Source: an uncultured Lachnospiraceae bacterium (GTDB lineage Bacteria > Bacillota > Clostridia > Lachnospirales > Lachnospiraceae). From it: a DNA stretch of 64,000 nt. Every line of letters starts with the position of its first letter. Position 1 is the stretch's first letter. Positions 46,701 to 56,242 of this stretch are shown piece after piece. The stretch covers positions 1 through 64,000 of the forward strand of contig CANQRU010000008.1 of assembly GCA_947626395.1 (NCBI GenBank), given 5' to 3'. The notes beneath the pieces are model-generated. The model saw only the letters and a list, made by a program, of their open reading frames with translations. It was not told where the DNA came from and did not search any database. The translations under genes were made by a program, and so were the position numbers.

Positions 46701-49298
46701 ATGGGCAATGATTTAACACAGGATAATTATGCGAAAAAGGATCGGAGCCTGACGGCCACGGGAATCGTGATCGTCGTTATCGCTGTATTGCTGGTTTCCG
46801 CGTTCCTCAGTATTAACTCGGTACTCCGTCAGCGGTCCTTAAGCCGCGTGGAGGAAGGCGCCGATACGGTGATCGAGGAAGTCACGTCCAAGCTGGCGCG
46901 GGACAGCCGGATCTTAAACGCCGCTGCCGATATCATTTCCCAGGCGGATAATTTTGATCCGGAAGCGACGAAGGACGTTATGATGACGATCTCTCCGCTT
47001 CTCGAGACGATGCAGGTGCGCGTTCTCATGCCGGACGACACGATCCTGACGCTGGGCGAGTCGGTCGTCAACAAAACCGACGGCACCGGGATTTCCTTCG
47101 CGGAGGAAGCGCCGCTGGGGGAGCATGTGTCAAACCGTCAGACGAGTCTCACGACCGGGAAACCGGTTCTGCGTCACTATGTGCCGATCGTCCAGAACGG
47201 GCAGACCGCGGCGCTGCTTTATGGTCTTACGGAGCTTTCGACGCTGGAGGACAGTCTGAATATTGATAATATTTACAACGCGAGCGCCAGCGTTTACATC
47301 ATCGACACGCGTACCGGAGATTTCATCCTGGATACCTGGCATGATGAGTTAGGCAATATCGCCGACTACGGCGCATCGGACCGCGAGACGAAAGGAGACA
47401 CGACCTGGGATGAATACACAGATGATCTGCTTAAGCTGAAATCTGGCTATGTCGTCTTTCGGACGCCTCAGATGGACGATTGGGAATATATGTATTACGC
47501 GCCGGCCGGCATCAACGAGTGGTCCATCGCCGTATCCGTGCCGGAGAAGGAGGCGTTTGCCAGCGTGTACGCGGTTCAGCGGGTCTGCCTGATCCTGGGC
47601 GTCCTGATGGCGGTCACGATCATTCTGTACTATCTGTGGGTCCGGCATAACGCGATGCAGATCATGAACCGGGCCGTGGAACAGGCGGTGCTGGCGGAGA
47701 AGCTGCAGAAGGCGGAAGCGGCCGACCGGGCCAAGAGCGTATTTCTTTCGAATATGTCCCATGACATCCGCACGCCGATGAACGCGATCATCGGGTTCAC
47801 GACGCTGGCGGAGACGAATATTGACAATAAAGAACGGACCCAGGAGTACTTAAAGAAGATTCTCTCCTCCAGCAATCATCTTCTGAGCCTGATCAACGAT
47901 ATTCTGGATATGAGCCGGATCGAGAGCGGGAAGCTGAACATCGAGGAGAAGGAATGCAGCATTTCCGACATTTTCAAGGACATGCGCAATATCATCCAGC
48001 CGCAGATGCAGTCCAAGCAGCTGAATTTCTTCATGGACACGGTGGATGTGGTGGACGAGGATATCTGCTGCGACAAGCTGCATGTGAATCAGGTGCTTTT
48101 AAACCTTCTCTCCAACGCGATCAAGTTCACTCCGGCCGGCGGAACCATCGCCCTGACGATTAAGCAGAAGCCGCGCGCGCCCAAGGGCTACGGCTCCTAC
48201 GAGATCCGGGTCAAGGACACCGGCATCGGCATGAGCGATGAGTTTATCCGCCATATCTTTGAGCCCTTTGAGCGGGAGCGTAATACCACGGTCAGCGGAA
48301 TTCAGGGCACCGGCCTGGGCATGGCCATCACGAAGAATATCGTAGACACCATGGGCGGCACCATCGAGGTGCAGTCCGAGCAGGGCAAGGGAACCGAATT
48401 CATTATCAATATTGATTTCCGGCTTCAGACAGAGCCGCAGAAGATCGAGATCGTTGAGGAACTTAAGGGCATGCGGGCCCTGGTCGTGGACGACAGCTTC
48501 GATACCTGCGACAGCGTGACGAAGATGCTGACCCAGATTGGCATGCGGTCCGAGTGGGCCATGCACGGCAAGGAGGCGGTACTCCGCGCCAGGCAGGCCT
48601 ATGAAATGGGCGACGAATACCATGCCTATATCATCGACTGGTTCCTGCCGGATCTGGGCGGGCTGGAAGTGGTGCGGCAGATCCGTTCCATCGTGGGCGA
48701 CAGCGCGCCGATCATCATCGTCACGGCTTATGATTGGACCGCCATCGAGGACGAGGCGCGGGCTGCAGGCGTGACAGCGTTCTGCAACAAGCCGATCTTC
48801 TTGTCGGAGCTGAGGGAAATCCTGCTTTCCGCCACCTGCAGTTCAGTTTCGATGCAGCAGGAGAAGGAGAGCCTGATCCCGGATCTGTCGGAGCAGCTGA
48901 AGGGTACGCGCCTGCTGCTGGCGGAGGACAATGAACTGAACCGGGAGATCGCCGTGGAACTTCTGTCGGACAGCGGCTTTGTGGTGGATACGGCGGAAGA
49001 CGGCACGGTGGCCGTGGAGAAGGTGAAGAATTCCGAGCCGGGGTATTACGGCCTGATCCTGATGGATATCCAGATGCCGAAGATGAACGGCTACGAGGCC
49101 ACGAAGGCGATCCGGGCGCTGAACAGCCCGGTTCTGGCCAATATTCCGATCGTCGCCATGACGGCGAACGCGTTCGACGAGGACCGGAAGCAGGCGCTCG
49201 ACAGCGGCATGAACGCGCATATCGCCAAGCCGATCGATGTGGAGAAGCTTCTGGAGGTCATTACGAATATTCTGAACCAGAATAAAATTTCGGGTTGA
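46701..49298 (+). CDS. Hybrid sensor histidine kinase with two receiver domains
   Basis: About 865 residues. TM1 (about 20-40), an extracellular Cache-like sensor (about 45-290) and TM2 (about 297-318) are followed by a coiled linker. HisKA follows with the phosphoacceptor near H354 in FLSNMSHDIRTPMNAIIGFT, then HATPase_c with NLLSNAIKFTP and GTGLGMAITKNIV. Receiver 1 has VVDDSFDTCD and IIDWFLPDLGG; receiver 2 has AEDNELNREI and LILMDIQMPKMNGYEAT. The start at 46701 follows AAGGAG; the upstream in-frame reading contains the promoter. No output domain or adjacent regulator is seen. Confidence 0.93.
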   Translation: MGNDLTQDNYAKKDRSLTATGIVIVVIAVLLVSAFLSINSVLRQRSLSRVEEGADTVIEEVTSKLARDSRILNAAADIISQADNFDPEATKDVMMTISPLLETMQVRVLMPDDTILTLGESVVNKTDGTGISFAEEAPLGEHVSNRQTSLTTGKPVLRHYVPIVQNGQTAALLYGLTELSTLEDSLNIDNIYNASASVYIIDTRTGDFILDTWHDELGNIADYGASDRETKGDTTWDEYTDDLLKLKSGYVVFRTPQMDDWEYMYYAPAGINEWSIAVSVPEKEAFASVYAVQRVCLILGVLMAVTIILYYLWVRHNAMQIMNRAVEQAVLAEKLQKAEAADRAKSVFLSNMSHDIRTPMNAIIGFTTLAETNIDNKERTQEYLKKILSSSNHLLSLINDILDMSRIESGKLNIEEKECSISDIFKDMRNIIQPQMQSKQLNFFMDTVDVVDEDICCDKLHVNQVLLNLLSNAIKFTPAGGTIALTIKQKPRAPKGYGSYEIRVKDTGIGMSDEFIRHIFEPFERERNTTVSGIQGTGLGMAITKNIVDTMGGTIEVQSEQGKGTEFIINIDFRLQTEPQKIEIVEELKGMRALVVDDSFDTCDSVTKMLTQIGMRSEWAMHGKEAVLRARQAYEMGDEYHAYIIDWFLPDLGGLEVVRQIRSIVGDSAPIIIVTAYDWTAIEDEARAAGVTAFCNKPIFLSELREILLSATCSSVSMQQEKESLIPDLSEQLKGTRLLLAEDNELNREIAVELLSDSGFVVDTAEDGTVAVEKVKNSEPGYYGLILMDIQMPKMNGYEATKAIRALNSPVLANIPIVAMTANAFDEDRKQALDSGMNAHIAKPIDVEKLLEVITNILNQNKISG

Positions 49299-49323
49299 CA
49301 TTTTCTTGAAAGGTGTTTAGAAT
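49295..49323 (+). promoter_or_regulatory. Promoter of the T-box transcript
   Basis: TTGACA (49295-49300), 17 bp, TAGAAT (49318-49323), overlapping the kinase stop codon. Confidence 0.8.
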
Positions 49324-49332
49324 TACTTTAAA

Positions 49333-49650
49333 CCAGTGAAGAGGAAGTTGCGCTTTGAGAACGGTCTTCAGAGAGTCCGGGACGGTGTGATCCGGGCGAT
49401 GTCAGTCAGAGCGAGTGGGCCTTGGAGGGCGAGATGAAAGGAGCCGGAAGGATCGGTTGCGCGGGCGGTTAAGGGCCGCAGCGGACCGAAGGCGGGGCCG
49501 AGTAGTTGAGACGCACAGCCAGCGTTAACGGGCGAGGAATGTGATGGCATTCCGGGAGAGTGGGCGTACATATATGTATGTCAATTAAGGTGGCACCGCA
49601 GGTTAACGGCCTGTCCTTGAAGAGATTCAGGGGCAGGCTTCTTCGCGTTT
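49333..49650 (+). promoter_or_regulatory. T-box leader
   Basis: The antiterminator T-box AAGGTGGCACCGC (49587-49599) is followed by a terminator in which GCCTGTCCTTGAA pairs with TTCAGGGGCAGGC, then a U-rich stretch. Stem I carries the AGAGAG kink motif near 49370. Expression should rise when a specific tRNA is uncharged. A TGG at 49423-49425, followed by A, is a possible specifier (Trp), but the assignment is uncertain without folding. Confidence 0.9.
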
Positions 49651-49699
49651 TCGAGGCGGCGCGTACGGGACGCGTATACATTACAGGAGGACACAGACA

Positions 49700-50047
49700 T
49701 TGGACGACAATTTCACCCTATACGACTTAAAAGTAGAAGTGGTCGCGACAGACCGCCCCATGGTCTGCGGCCACAAGCCCGGCGACTATTTCCTGGTGGA
49801 AGGCGAGAATCTGGTATTTCCGCAGACCCGGTCCTTCTCCATGTATTCGCTGGCGGCGCTCCTGCCGCTTCTGCCGGCCAAGCAGCGGCCGCTGCAGGAC
49901 AACGACTGGATGCTGTCGGACAGCCTGATCGCCTGTCCGGACCCCAACTGCGGCGCGAAATTTAAGATCACCCGGATCCGGAAGCGGACGCAGAGCCACG
50001 GGGAGTGCACGGTGGTGCCGGTGGGGGAGATGCCGGAGCAGGAGTGA
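49700..50047 (+). CDS. TIGR04076 family protein
   Basis: A 115-residue soluble protein starting at TTG (AGGAGG lies nine bases upstream, and no ATG fits). It has YDLKVEVVATDRPMVCGHKPGDYFLVEG in its N-terminal half, in line with the TIGR04076 family, and CPDPNCGAKFKITRI in its C-terminal half, a cysteine pair that could bind metal. The function is unknown. Members are often encoded next to aldo/keto reductases, as here. It is the first gene downstream of the T-box. Confidence 0.75.
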   Translation: MDDNFTLYDLKVEVVATDRPMVCGHKPGDYFLVEGENLVFPQTRSFSMYSLAALLPLLPAKQRPLQDNDWMLSDSLIACPDPNCGAKFKITRIRKRTQSHGECTVVPVGEMPEQE

Positions 50048-50185
50048 AGATATGCGCTGCGTTTGCCTGCATAAAGCGGGGCGGCGCGAAAAGAGGTGTA
50101 TTTGCGGCCGCGGTATTGAATTGAGCGAAAGCGTTCCGCAGCGCGGTACGCTGCAGCATAGATATAACAAGGAGGAGAACACGAG

Positions 50186-51253
50186 ATGATAGGAAAGATC
50201 ACATCATCACGCATCACGCTTGACAACGGCTACAATTTCAGCCGTGTGATCAACGGCGGCTGGCAGCTGTCAGCCGAGCACTGCCTGAAGGGGCAGCTGG
50301 ACATCGACGACGCGGTGAAGGCGTTTCACATGCTGAGGGAGCGGGGCCTGACGACCTTCGACTGCGCGGACATCTACACCGGAGTAGAGGAGATCCTGGG
50401 ACGCTTCGTCAATGAACTGCGGGCCACCGGCAATTACACCCACGACATGATCCAGATCCACACCAAGTTCGTACCGGACTTAAACATCCTGGATCAGGTA
50501 GATTTCGCGTACACGGAGAAGGTCGTGGACCGGAGCCTTATGCGCATGCACCGGGATTGCCTGGATCTGGTGCAGTTCCACTGGTGGGATTACGATGTGC
50601 CGGGGATGATGGAGACGGCTTTCGATTTGGTGAAGCTTCAGGAGAAGGGCAAGATCCGCAACATCGCGATGTGCAATTTCGATACGCCCCATCTGAAAAT
50701 GATGATCGACGCCGGCATCCGCGTGGTCTCCAACCAGACCCAGTATTCCCTCTTCGACCGGCGGCCGGAGCGGGCGCTTCTGGAATACTCGCGGCAGCAT
50801 GACGTCTACTGCTTCTGCTACGGCGCGCTGTCCGGCGGCTTCCTGGCGGAGCGGTGGATCGGCGTGAAGCGCGAGGACTTTGAGCCGGAGACCCGTTCCC
50901 ATGTGAAATACCTGCAGATCATCGAGGATTCCATGGGCTGGAACGGCTACCAGAAGCTGCTTCTGTTCCTGAAAGACATCGCCGACCGGCACCAGGTCAG
51001 CATTTCCAACGTGGCGGTCAAATATATCCTGGACCAGCCGGGCGTCGGCGCGGTCATGGTAGGCTGCCGCAACAGCAAACATGTGGAAGACAACGCGCGG
51101 CTGGCGGAGTTCGATCTGACGGACGAAGAGCTTCAGAGCATCCGTGATTTCATTTCCCAGTACCCGACGCCGGAAGGCGAGCCGTTCACGCTGGAGCGGA
51201 CGCCCGGATCGCGGTACAGGAATATCATGAAAATGAATCTGAATAAGGCATAA
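50186..51253 (+). CDS. Aldo/keto reductase
   Basis: A 355-residue NAD(P)H-dependent oxidoreductase with the TIM-barrel catalytic set: aspartate in TTFDCADIYTG, tyrosine in IYTGVEE, lysine in IHTKFVPD and histidine in VQFHWWDYD. The C-terminal part has a cofactor-binding stretch with GVGAVMVGCRNSKH. AAGGAGG precedes the ATG. It lies 13 bp before the nhaC-type gene, in the same T-box-controlled transcript. The substrate is unknown. Confidence 0.9.
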   Translation: MIGKITSSRITLDNGYNFSRVINGGWQLSAEHCLKGQLDIDDAVKAFHMLRERGLTTFDCADIYTGVEEILGRFVNELRATGNYTHDMIQIHTKFVPDLNILDQVDFAYTEKVVDRSLMRMHRDCLDLVQFHWWDYDVPGMMETAFDLVKLQEKGKIRNIAMCNFDTPHLKMMIDAGIRVVSNQTQYSLFDRRPERALLEYSRQHDVYCFCYGALSGGFLAERWIGVKREDFEPETRSHVKYLQIIEDSMGWNGYQKLLLFLKDIADRHQVSISNVAVKYILDQPGVGAVMVGCRNSKHVEDNARLAEFDLTDEELQSIRDFISQYPTPEGEPFTLERTPGSRYRNIMKMNLNKA

Positions 51254-51266
51254 GGAGAATTTCAAG

Positions 51267-52649
51267 ATGAAACAGCAGACCCCCAAATTACAGTTCCGCG
51301 GCGGCATCGCATTCTCGCTGGTCCCCGTGGTGATCTACGTATTCTTCTGTGTGGTACTTTTCATCGGATTCAAGGCTTTTAACATGGAGGCGCTGGCGGT
51401 CGGCGGCTTCCTGGCGCTCCTCGTGGGCGGCCTGTTCTGCACCAGCTATTCCGACTTCTGGGACAGCGTCATCGGCGGCATCTCGTCGGTCACGTCCGTC
51501 TCCGTCGTCGTTATCCTTCTGCTGGTGGGCATGTTCAGTCAGCTGATCAAGACCTGCGGTCTGTCCGGCGGCTTCGTATGGATGGCCAACGCCCTCGGCA
51601 TGAAGGGCGGGATCTTCGTGGCCTTCACGTTCCTGGCTACCTGCGTTGTCTCGACGGCCACCGGTTCGTCCATCGGCACCATGTTCATCGCGTTCCCGAT
51701 CTTCTACCCGGCGGGCCTGATCCTGGGCGCCAATGAAATGTTCATGGCTGGAAGCATTGTGTCCGGCGCGATCTTCGGCGACAACCTGGCGCCGATCTCC
51801 GACACCACCATCGCCTCCTCGTCCACCCAGCAGTTTAAGGACGGACGTCCGGCGGATATCGGCGGCGTCGTAGCCAGCCGCGTCAAATATTCCGCGGTGG
51901 CGGGGCTTGCGACCATCGTGATCTTCGCTGTCTTCGGCGGCATGGGCGGCACCTATCAGGGCGGCGCCATCGACGCCATCGCCAACCCCATGTCCCTGAT
52001 CATGCTGATTCCGGTGGCGGTCATGCTGGCGGTAGCCACCAAGACCCGCAATATTTTCGAGGGGATCCTGGTAGGCTTAGGCCTTGGCACGATCGTCGGC
52101 TTGGCGGCGGGGCTTTTCCCGTTCAGCGCCGTCTTCGCCAATGACGCGGCCAACAACGCGGCCATTGGCTTTCTGATCGACGGCGTCAACGGCATCCTGC
52201 CCACCTGCGCCCTGGTCATCTCCGTCTTCGGCATCATGGGCGTGTTAAATGACGCCGGGATGCTGAACCTGATCGCCGACAGGATCCTGAAGAGCAATCT
52301 GGCCCAGACCGATTCCGGCGCGGAGCTGATCTGCATGGCCGGCATCGCCCTGACGACGGTGCTTCTGGGCGGCGTCACCAGCGCGTCCATCCTGACCTTC
52401 GGACCGATTCTCAATAAGATCGGCTCGGCCAAGAACATTCACCCCTACCGCCGCGCCAACCTGCTGGACGGCACCGCCAACAGTCTTCCGGCCATCGTGC
52501 CGTTCATGAGCGTCTTCGTCTTCATCGGCGCGGCGCTGACCGGCCTGTCGCCGCTTGTCGTGGCGGGCGGAACGATCTACGGCTTCGCGCTGTTCATCGT
52601 ATTCCTGGCCGCGGTCATCACCGGCTGGGGACGGAAGAAAGAAGAGTGA
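51267..52649 (+). CDS. nhaC: NhaC-family Na+/H+ antiporter or amino-acid-linked antiporter
   Basis: A 460-residue, roughly 11-12-helix protein. It has the NhaC block VVSTATGSSIGTMFIAFPIFYPAG, then FGDNLAPISDTTIASSSTQ, and a C-terminal NSLPAIVPFMSVFVFIGAALTG. Its control by a T-box rather than a sodium or pH signal suggests that this member carries an amino acid. NhaC superfamily proteins under T-box control have been proposed as aromatic amino acid transporters. The specific substrate is open. Confidence 0.88.
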   Translation: MKQQTPKLQFRGGIAFSLVPVVIYVFFCVVLFIGFKAFNMEALAVGGFLALLVGGLFCTSYSDFWDSVIGGISSVTSVSVVVILLLVGMFSQLIKTCGLSGGFVWMANALGMKGGIFVAFTFLATCVVSTATGSSIGTMFIAFPIFYPAGLILGANEMFMAGSIVSGAIFGDNLAPISDTTIASSSTQQFKDGRPADIGGVVASRVKYSAVAGLATIVIFAVFGGMGGTYQGGAIDAIANPMSLIMLIPVAVMLAVATKTRNIFEGILVGLGLGTIVGLAAGLFPFSAVFANDAANNAAIGFLIDGVNGILPTCALVISVFGIMGVLNDAGMLNLIADRILKSNLAQTDSGAELICMAGIALTTVLLGGVTSASILTFGPILNKIGSAKNIHPYRRANLLDGTANSLPAIVPFMSVFVFIGAALTGLSPLVVAGGTIYGFALFIVFLAAVITGWGRKKEE

Positions 52650-52675
52650 CTCTAAGAAACTTTCCGATTATGAAA

Positions 52676-52709
52676 GCAGCTGTCAGCTGTGAAGGCAGCT
52701 GACAGCTGC
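52676..52709. terminator. Perfect 14-bp inverted repeat between convergent genes
   Basis: GCAGCTGTCAGCTG (52676-52689) and its complement (52696-52709) surround TGAAGG. It lies between nhaC and the opposing small gene and includes the latter's last codons and stop. No T-run follows, so termination efficiency is uncertain. Confidence 0.6.
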
Positions 52710-52886
52710 CGGAAACGGAGTATCGGTTTCATAGATCGACCGGCATTTGATCTCGAAAATACTGCCGTCCTCAACGGTGATCGTTATCGTATCGTTCTGA
52801 TCCTGAACTTCTATGTCCACGATCTCAAGGCTGTCCCATTCATTGACCAGATCAAACAGACAATCCTTAAAATAATTCAGATTCAT
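52683..52886 (-). CDS. Small conserved-looking protein, unknown function
   Basis: A 67-residue acidic protein (MNLNYFKDCLFDLVNEWDS..., later ITITVEDGSIFEIKC) behind a good AAGGAGC. The pattern is helix then beta strands. I do not recognise it. Its final eight codons run through a perfect 14-bp inverted repeat, so the C-terminus may not be ancestral. Confidence 0.6.
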   Translation of the reverse strand: MNLNYFKDCLFDLVNEWDSLEIVDIEVQDQNDTITITVEDGSIFEIKCRSIYETDTPFPAAVSCLHS

Positions 52887-53010
52887 ATCGCTTCAGCTCC
52901 TTTCCCAATACTTCGGTTCTATGATGTGTTCCTGACGGCGGCCCGGGTCTTTCCCGGTAAACGCGCTGCCTCAGGGTGCATGATATCGACCGGATAGGGA
53001 GTACACACGC

Positions 53011-53028
53011 ACCATATCATTATATGGT
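53011..53028. promoter_or_regulatory. Operator-like palindrome before the XRE gene
   Basis: ACCATAT-CATT-ATATGGT, 38 bp before the regulator start. Probably an autoregulatory site. Confidence 0.45.
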
Positions 53029-53065
53029 ATCCCCTAGTAAAATACAAGGGGAAGGAGTGACACAA

Positions 53066-53284
53066 ATGATAAAATACGATCGGCTATGGGAAACAATGCG
53101 CCGGAACGGCGTAAGCCAGTATAGACTGATCAAGGACTACGGGATCGATAAAGCGCAGCTGCACAGGATCCGCAAGAATATGGTAGTCAAGACGATCATT
53201 TTGAATAATCTCTGCTCCATTCTCCACTGCCGGATCGAGGATATCATGGAGTACGTTCCGGATGAAGAGAAAGCAGATCCGTAA
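53066..53284 (+). CDS. XRE-family HTH regulator
   Basis: A 72-residue protein that is essentially one Cro/C1-type helix-turn-helix: MIKYDRLWETMRRNGVSQYRLIKDYGID then KAQLHRIRKNMVVKTIILNNLCSILHCRIEDIMEY. AAGGAG precedes the ATG at 53066, so the longer reading is not used. It is convergent with the hybrid kinase gene, with stops 16 bp apart. Likely autoregulated. Confidence 0.88.
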   Translation: MIKYDRLWETMRRNGVSQYRLIKDYGIDKAQLHRIRKNMVVKTIILNNLCSILHCRIEDIMEYVPDEEKADP

Positions 53285-53300
53285 AAGATCACAGGTCTGC

Positions 53301-55919
53301 TCACAGCCATCTTTCCAGCGTTTCCAGGAGTTTCGCAATTTCTACCGGTTTCGCCACATGATCGTTCATGCCGGCCTCATGCGCCCTGCGGATATCGTCC
53401 GCGAAGGCGTTGGCGCTCATAGCCACGATGGGCATACTTGCGATGTCTTTACGGTCCAGACTGCGGATCGCACGGACCGCTTCATAGCCGTCCATGACCG
53501 GCATCTGAATATCCATGAAGATCAGATCATAATAGTTAAGAGGACTGCGCTCTACCATTTCCACGGCAATTCTGCCGTTTTCCGCCTGTTCCACCGCAAC
53601 GCCGATCACAGAAAGGAGTTCATCCGCGATCTCGCGGTTCAGTTCGTTGTCTTCCACCAGAAGGACGCGTTTCCCGCTGAAATCAGCCTGCTTAAGAGCT
53701 GCAATATCCGCCCGCTGGCGTCCCGCGCCCGTCTCTGATCCGGCTGCAGACGCCGTTAGACCCGCGGCGTCCTGCGCCGCCACATTTTCTCCGGATTCCG
53801 TCCCGCTTTCCACGATGTGAAGCGGCACATTCACTGTGAACCGGGATCCTTCGCCTATGGTGCTCTCTACCTGAATGTCGCCGTTCATCATCCGGACGAT
53901 ATTCCGCGTGATCGCCATTCCGAGACCGGTTCCTTCTACCTCACGGCTGGCCGAGCTGTCAGCCCGCGTGAACGGATCGAAAATAGTCTTAAGAAATTCC
54001 TCATCCATGCCGATGCCGGTATCCTGGCAGACGAATTCATAGGAAGTCATCCCTGACGCGCAGATCCCGCATTCCCGCACGGAGAAGGTGATCGTTCCGC
54101 CTTTCGGCGTGAATTTGACCGCGTTGCCAAGGATATTTACCAGAACCTGCCGCAGCCGCAGCGTATCGCCGGACAGGCGGCTGTGGACGATATCGGATAC
54201 CTGTATATTCAGCGTCTGGTTCCGGCTGTCTGTCTGCGACTGGATGATCGTGCGGATGCTCTCGATCAGTTCCTGCATCTCGAACGGCTCTTCCGAGAGC
54301 GTCACCTTGCCGCTCTCAATCTTCGACATATCCAGCACATCGTTGATCAGCGCCAGCAGGTGGCGGCTGGAGATCGTGATCTTGTCCAGACAGTCGTTCA
54401 GCCGGTCTTTATCATCCAGATGCATCAGCGCCACGGCCGTCATGCCTATGATGGCGTTCATCGGCGTGCGGATATCATGGGACATCCGGGCCAGGAAATC
54501 GGATTTGGCCTGGTTGGCCGCTTCCGCTGCCGCGGAAGCGTTCTTAAGAGCTGTGCGGATCTGCTGCTCCTGCTCTTTCAGGGCCGTCACATCCTGGATC
54601 GCGTACAGAAGCCGTACGGGAACGCCGTTCTTCCGCTTCAGGCAGAGTACAGAAATATTCTCCCAGCGGTGACCTTCCGTGTCGATCTCATATTCCCACT
54701 GCAGGTAAGGCACATCTTCGGTCAGGTGTTTCTGCACATATTCCCCGGAGATCAGCACGCTCATTTTCTCGCCGTTTGGGCCGTCCGACAGATAATGGGC
54801 GTCCAGATAGCGGATCAGGTCGGAGTACTTGCCGGTTTCCGGCGCGGAGGTGCCTTTACTTTCCAGATATTCGTAAGTGTCCTTCTCGAGATCCACCAGC
54901 GCAAAGCGGGTGAACAGAAGCGTCGCCGCGTCCACGATCCGCGAGATCTCCTGGTTTTCGGAAACCAGCTGTTTCTTCTGGTACCGGTTCTTCAGGACGA
55001 GATAGAGAACATAGCACAAAAACGCGATGATCAGCCGGATCTCCAGCCAGATTCCCGCGGAGTTCGCCTGGCGGGACATATCCTTCGTCAGAGAGGACGG
55101 AAAATACTGTACCAGCATCCATTCGCCGTCCTTCAGCGCCGTGATATACGCGCTGCCCGCGCCTTCGGAGCCTTCATAATTAAAGCTGGTCGAGGTTCCC
55201 TGCACGAGCGCCAATACCAGCTTGTGCTGGTCGGCGTCCGACAGCTGGTTCCGGGATGTCAGCGATTCCAGGAGATTCTCAGGATCGGAATCGTCGCCCG
55301 CGGAAATGATCACATTGCCGTTGCGCTCCAGCAGATAGCTGGAAGCCTGCACGCCGAAATAACTGGACGTCAGGATATCGTAGACTGTGTCCCCGCGCAG
55401 GATCCCGCTGAGCACGCCGATGATCTCATTTTCATAATAAAACGGAGAATAGAAGATCAGCAGTGTCTCGTTAGTGATCCTGGAGTTGTAGACCACGCAC
55501 TTGCCGCTGTTGCCGGCCATTCCGTCCAGGAAATATTCCCGGTCCGACAGATCCGCGGTCCTTCCGTCCGCCGTCAGGTCGATTCCGTCCCGGGAAATGA
55601 ATTCCACGTAATCGAAGGTCGACCGGTCGATCATATCCTGGAGCATCTCCGAGTCTACCACCGGTTCCGGCATTGTCGTGCCATAAAGGCTGCCCATGAT
55701 CTCAACGCTGCTCTGGGCCATGCTGATCAGGTCGTTGATGCGGTTGCCGGTCTGTTCCGTCACCGATTCGATGAAGCTGTTGTTCTGTTCCAGGATCCGC
55801 TGGTTGTTGCTCCGTATGAACGAGGCAAATGAGAACGCAATGAACAGAAGGATTGCGCCGACAAACAGGATGTCCAGCAGGACGGGGCGGGTATCTTTTT
55901 TCATGGTCTGGTCTTTCAT
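53301..55919 (-). CDS. Hybrid sensor histidine kinase with PAS and one receiver domain
   Basis: An 872-residue kinase. TM1 (about 15-35) and a Cache-type extracellular domain (about 40-285) are followed by TM2 (about 295-312) and a PAS-like region (about 320-455). HisKA has its phosphoacceptor near residue 480 in FLARMSHDIRTPMNAIIGMT. The HATPase_c has NILGNAVKFTP and GTGLGMAITRNIV. A receiver at the C-terminus has VEDNELNREIADELL and LIFMDIQMPVMDGYEAV. It shares its design with the kinase at 46.7 kb but has one receiver instead of two. M6 at 55904 is an alternative start. Confidence 0.93.
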   Translation of the reverse strand: MKDQTMKKDTRPVLLDILFVGAILLFIAFSFASFIRSNNQRILEQNNSFIESVTEQTGNRINDLISMAQSSVEIMGSLYGTTMPEPVVDSEMLQDMIDRSTFDYVEFISRDGIDLTADGRTADLSDREYFLDGMAGNSGKCVVYNSRITNETLLIFYSPFYYENEIIGVLSGILRGDTVYDILTSSYFGVQASSYLLERNGNVIISAGDDSDPENLLESLTSRNQLSDADQHKLVLALVQGTSTSFNYEGSEGAGSAYITALKDGEWMLVQYFPSSLTKDMSRQANSAGIWLEIRLIIAFLCYVLYLVLKNRYQKKQLVSENQEISRIVDAATLLFTRFALVDLEKDTYEYLESKGTSAPETGKYSDLIRYLDAHYLSDGPNGEKMSVLISGEYVQKHLTEDVPYLQWEYEIDTEGHRWENISVLCLKRKNGVPVRLLYAIQDVTALKEQEQQIRTALKNASAAAEAANQAKSDFLARMSHDIRTPMNAIIGMTAVALMHLDDKDRLNDCLDKITISSRHLLALINDVLDMSKIESGKVTLSEEPFEMQELIESIRTIIQSQTDSRNQTLNIQVSDIVHSRLSGDTLRLRQVLVNILGNAVKFTPKGGTITFSVRECGICASGMTSYEFVCQDTGIGMDEEFLKTIFDPFTRADSSASREVEGTGLGMAITRNIVRMMNGDIQVESTIGEGSRFTVNVPLHIVESGTESGENVAAQDAAGLTASAAGSETGAGRQRADIAALKQADFSGKRVLLVEDNELNREIADELLSVIGVAVEQAENGRIAVEMVERSPLNYYDLIFMDIQMPVMDGYEAVRAIRSLDRKDIASMPIVAMSANAFADDIRRAHEAGMNDHVAKPVEIAKLLETLERWL

Positions 55920-56242
55920 TCTCTATCTTTCCTACCTATATTGGATGCGGTTCTGCGGCACGCGGTTCAAAGGCGGCGGACGGCCGGCCGGAAAGGCGGC
56001 AGATGTCGGAATGGCTTCGGACTGTCCGGGTTCCGCCGGTCTGAAACAGCGTGTATTCTGATTATAGAACATCCGTCTGATATTTGCAATGCTATAATGC
56101 CGGATCCGGGTTTGCCGGATGGTTCCGCGGCTGGTGATTGCATTTTTAAGGAATTCGTAGTAAACTGCATTTAATCGGGTATTTTACTGACTATGCGGAC
56201 AGTACGGAGACGATCGATTCAGAAACACGGAGGTGAAGGAAG
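55920..56242. other. Divergent intergenic region
   Basis: It contains a reverse-strand promoter for the hybrid kinase: TTGCAA (56089-56084), 17 bp, TATAAT (56066-56061). A GC-rich patch lies near 55970-56000. A forward TATAAT at 56093-56098 without a good -35 may serve pepF. Confidence 0.5.

Noticed and set aside
54183..55832. 549-codon forward open frame across the second hybrid kinase
   Set aside because: Antisense shadow; all kinase motifs are on the reverse strand.
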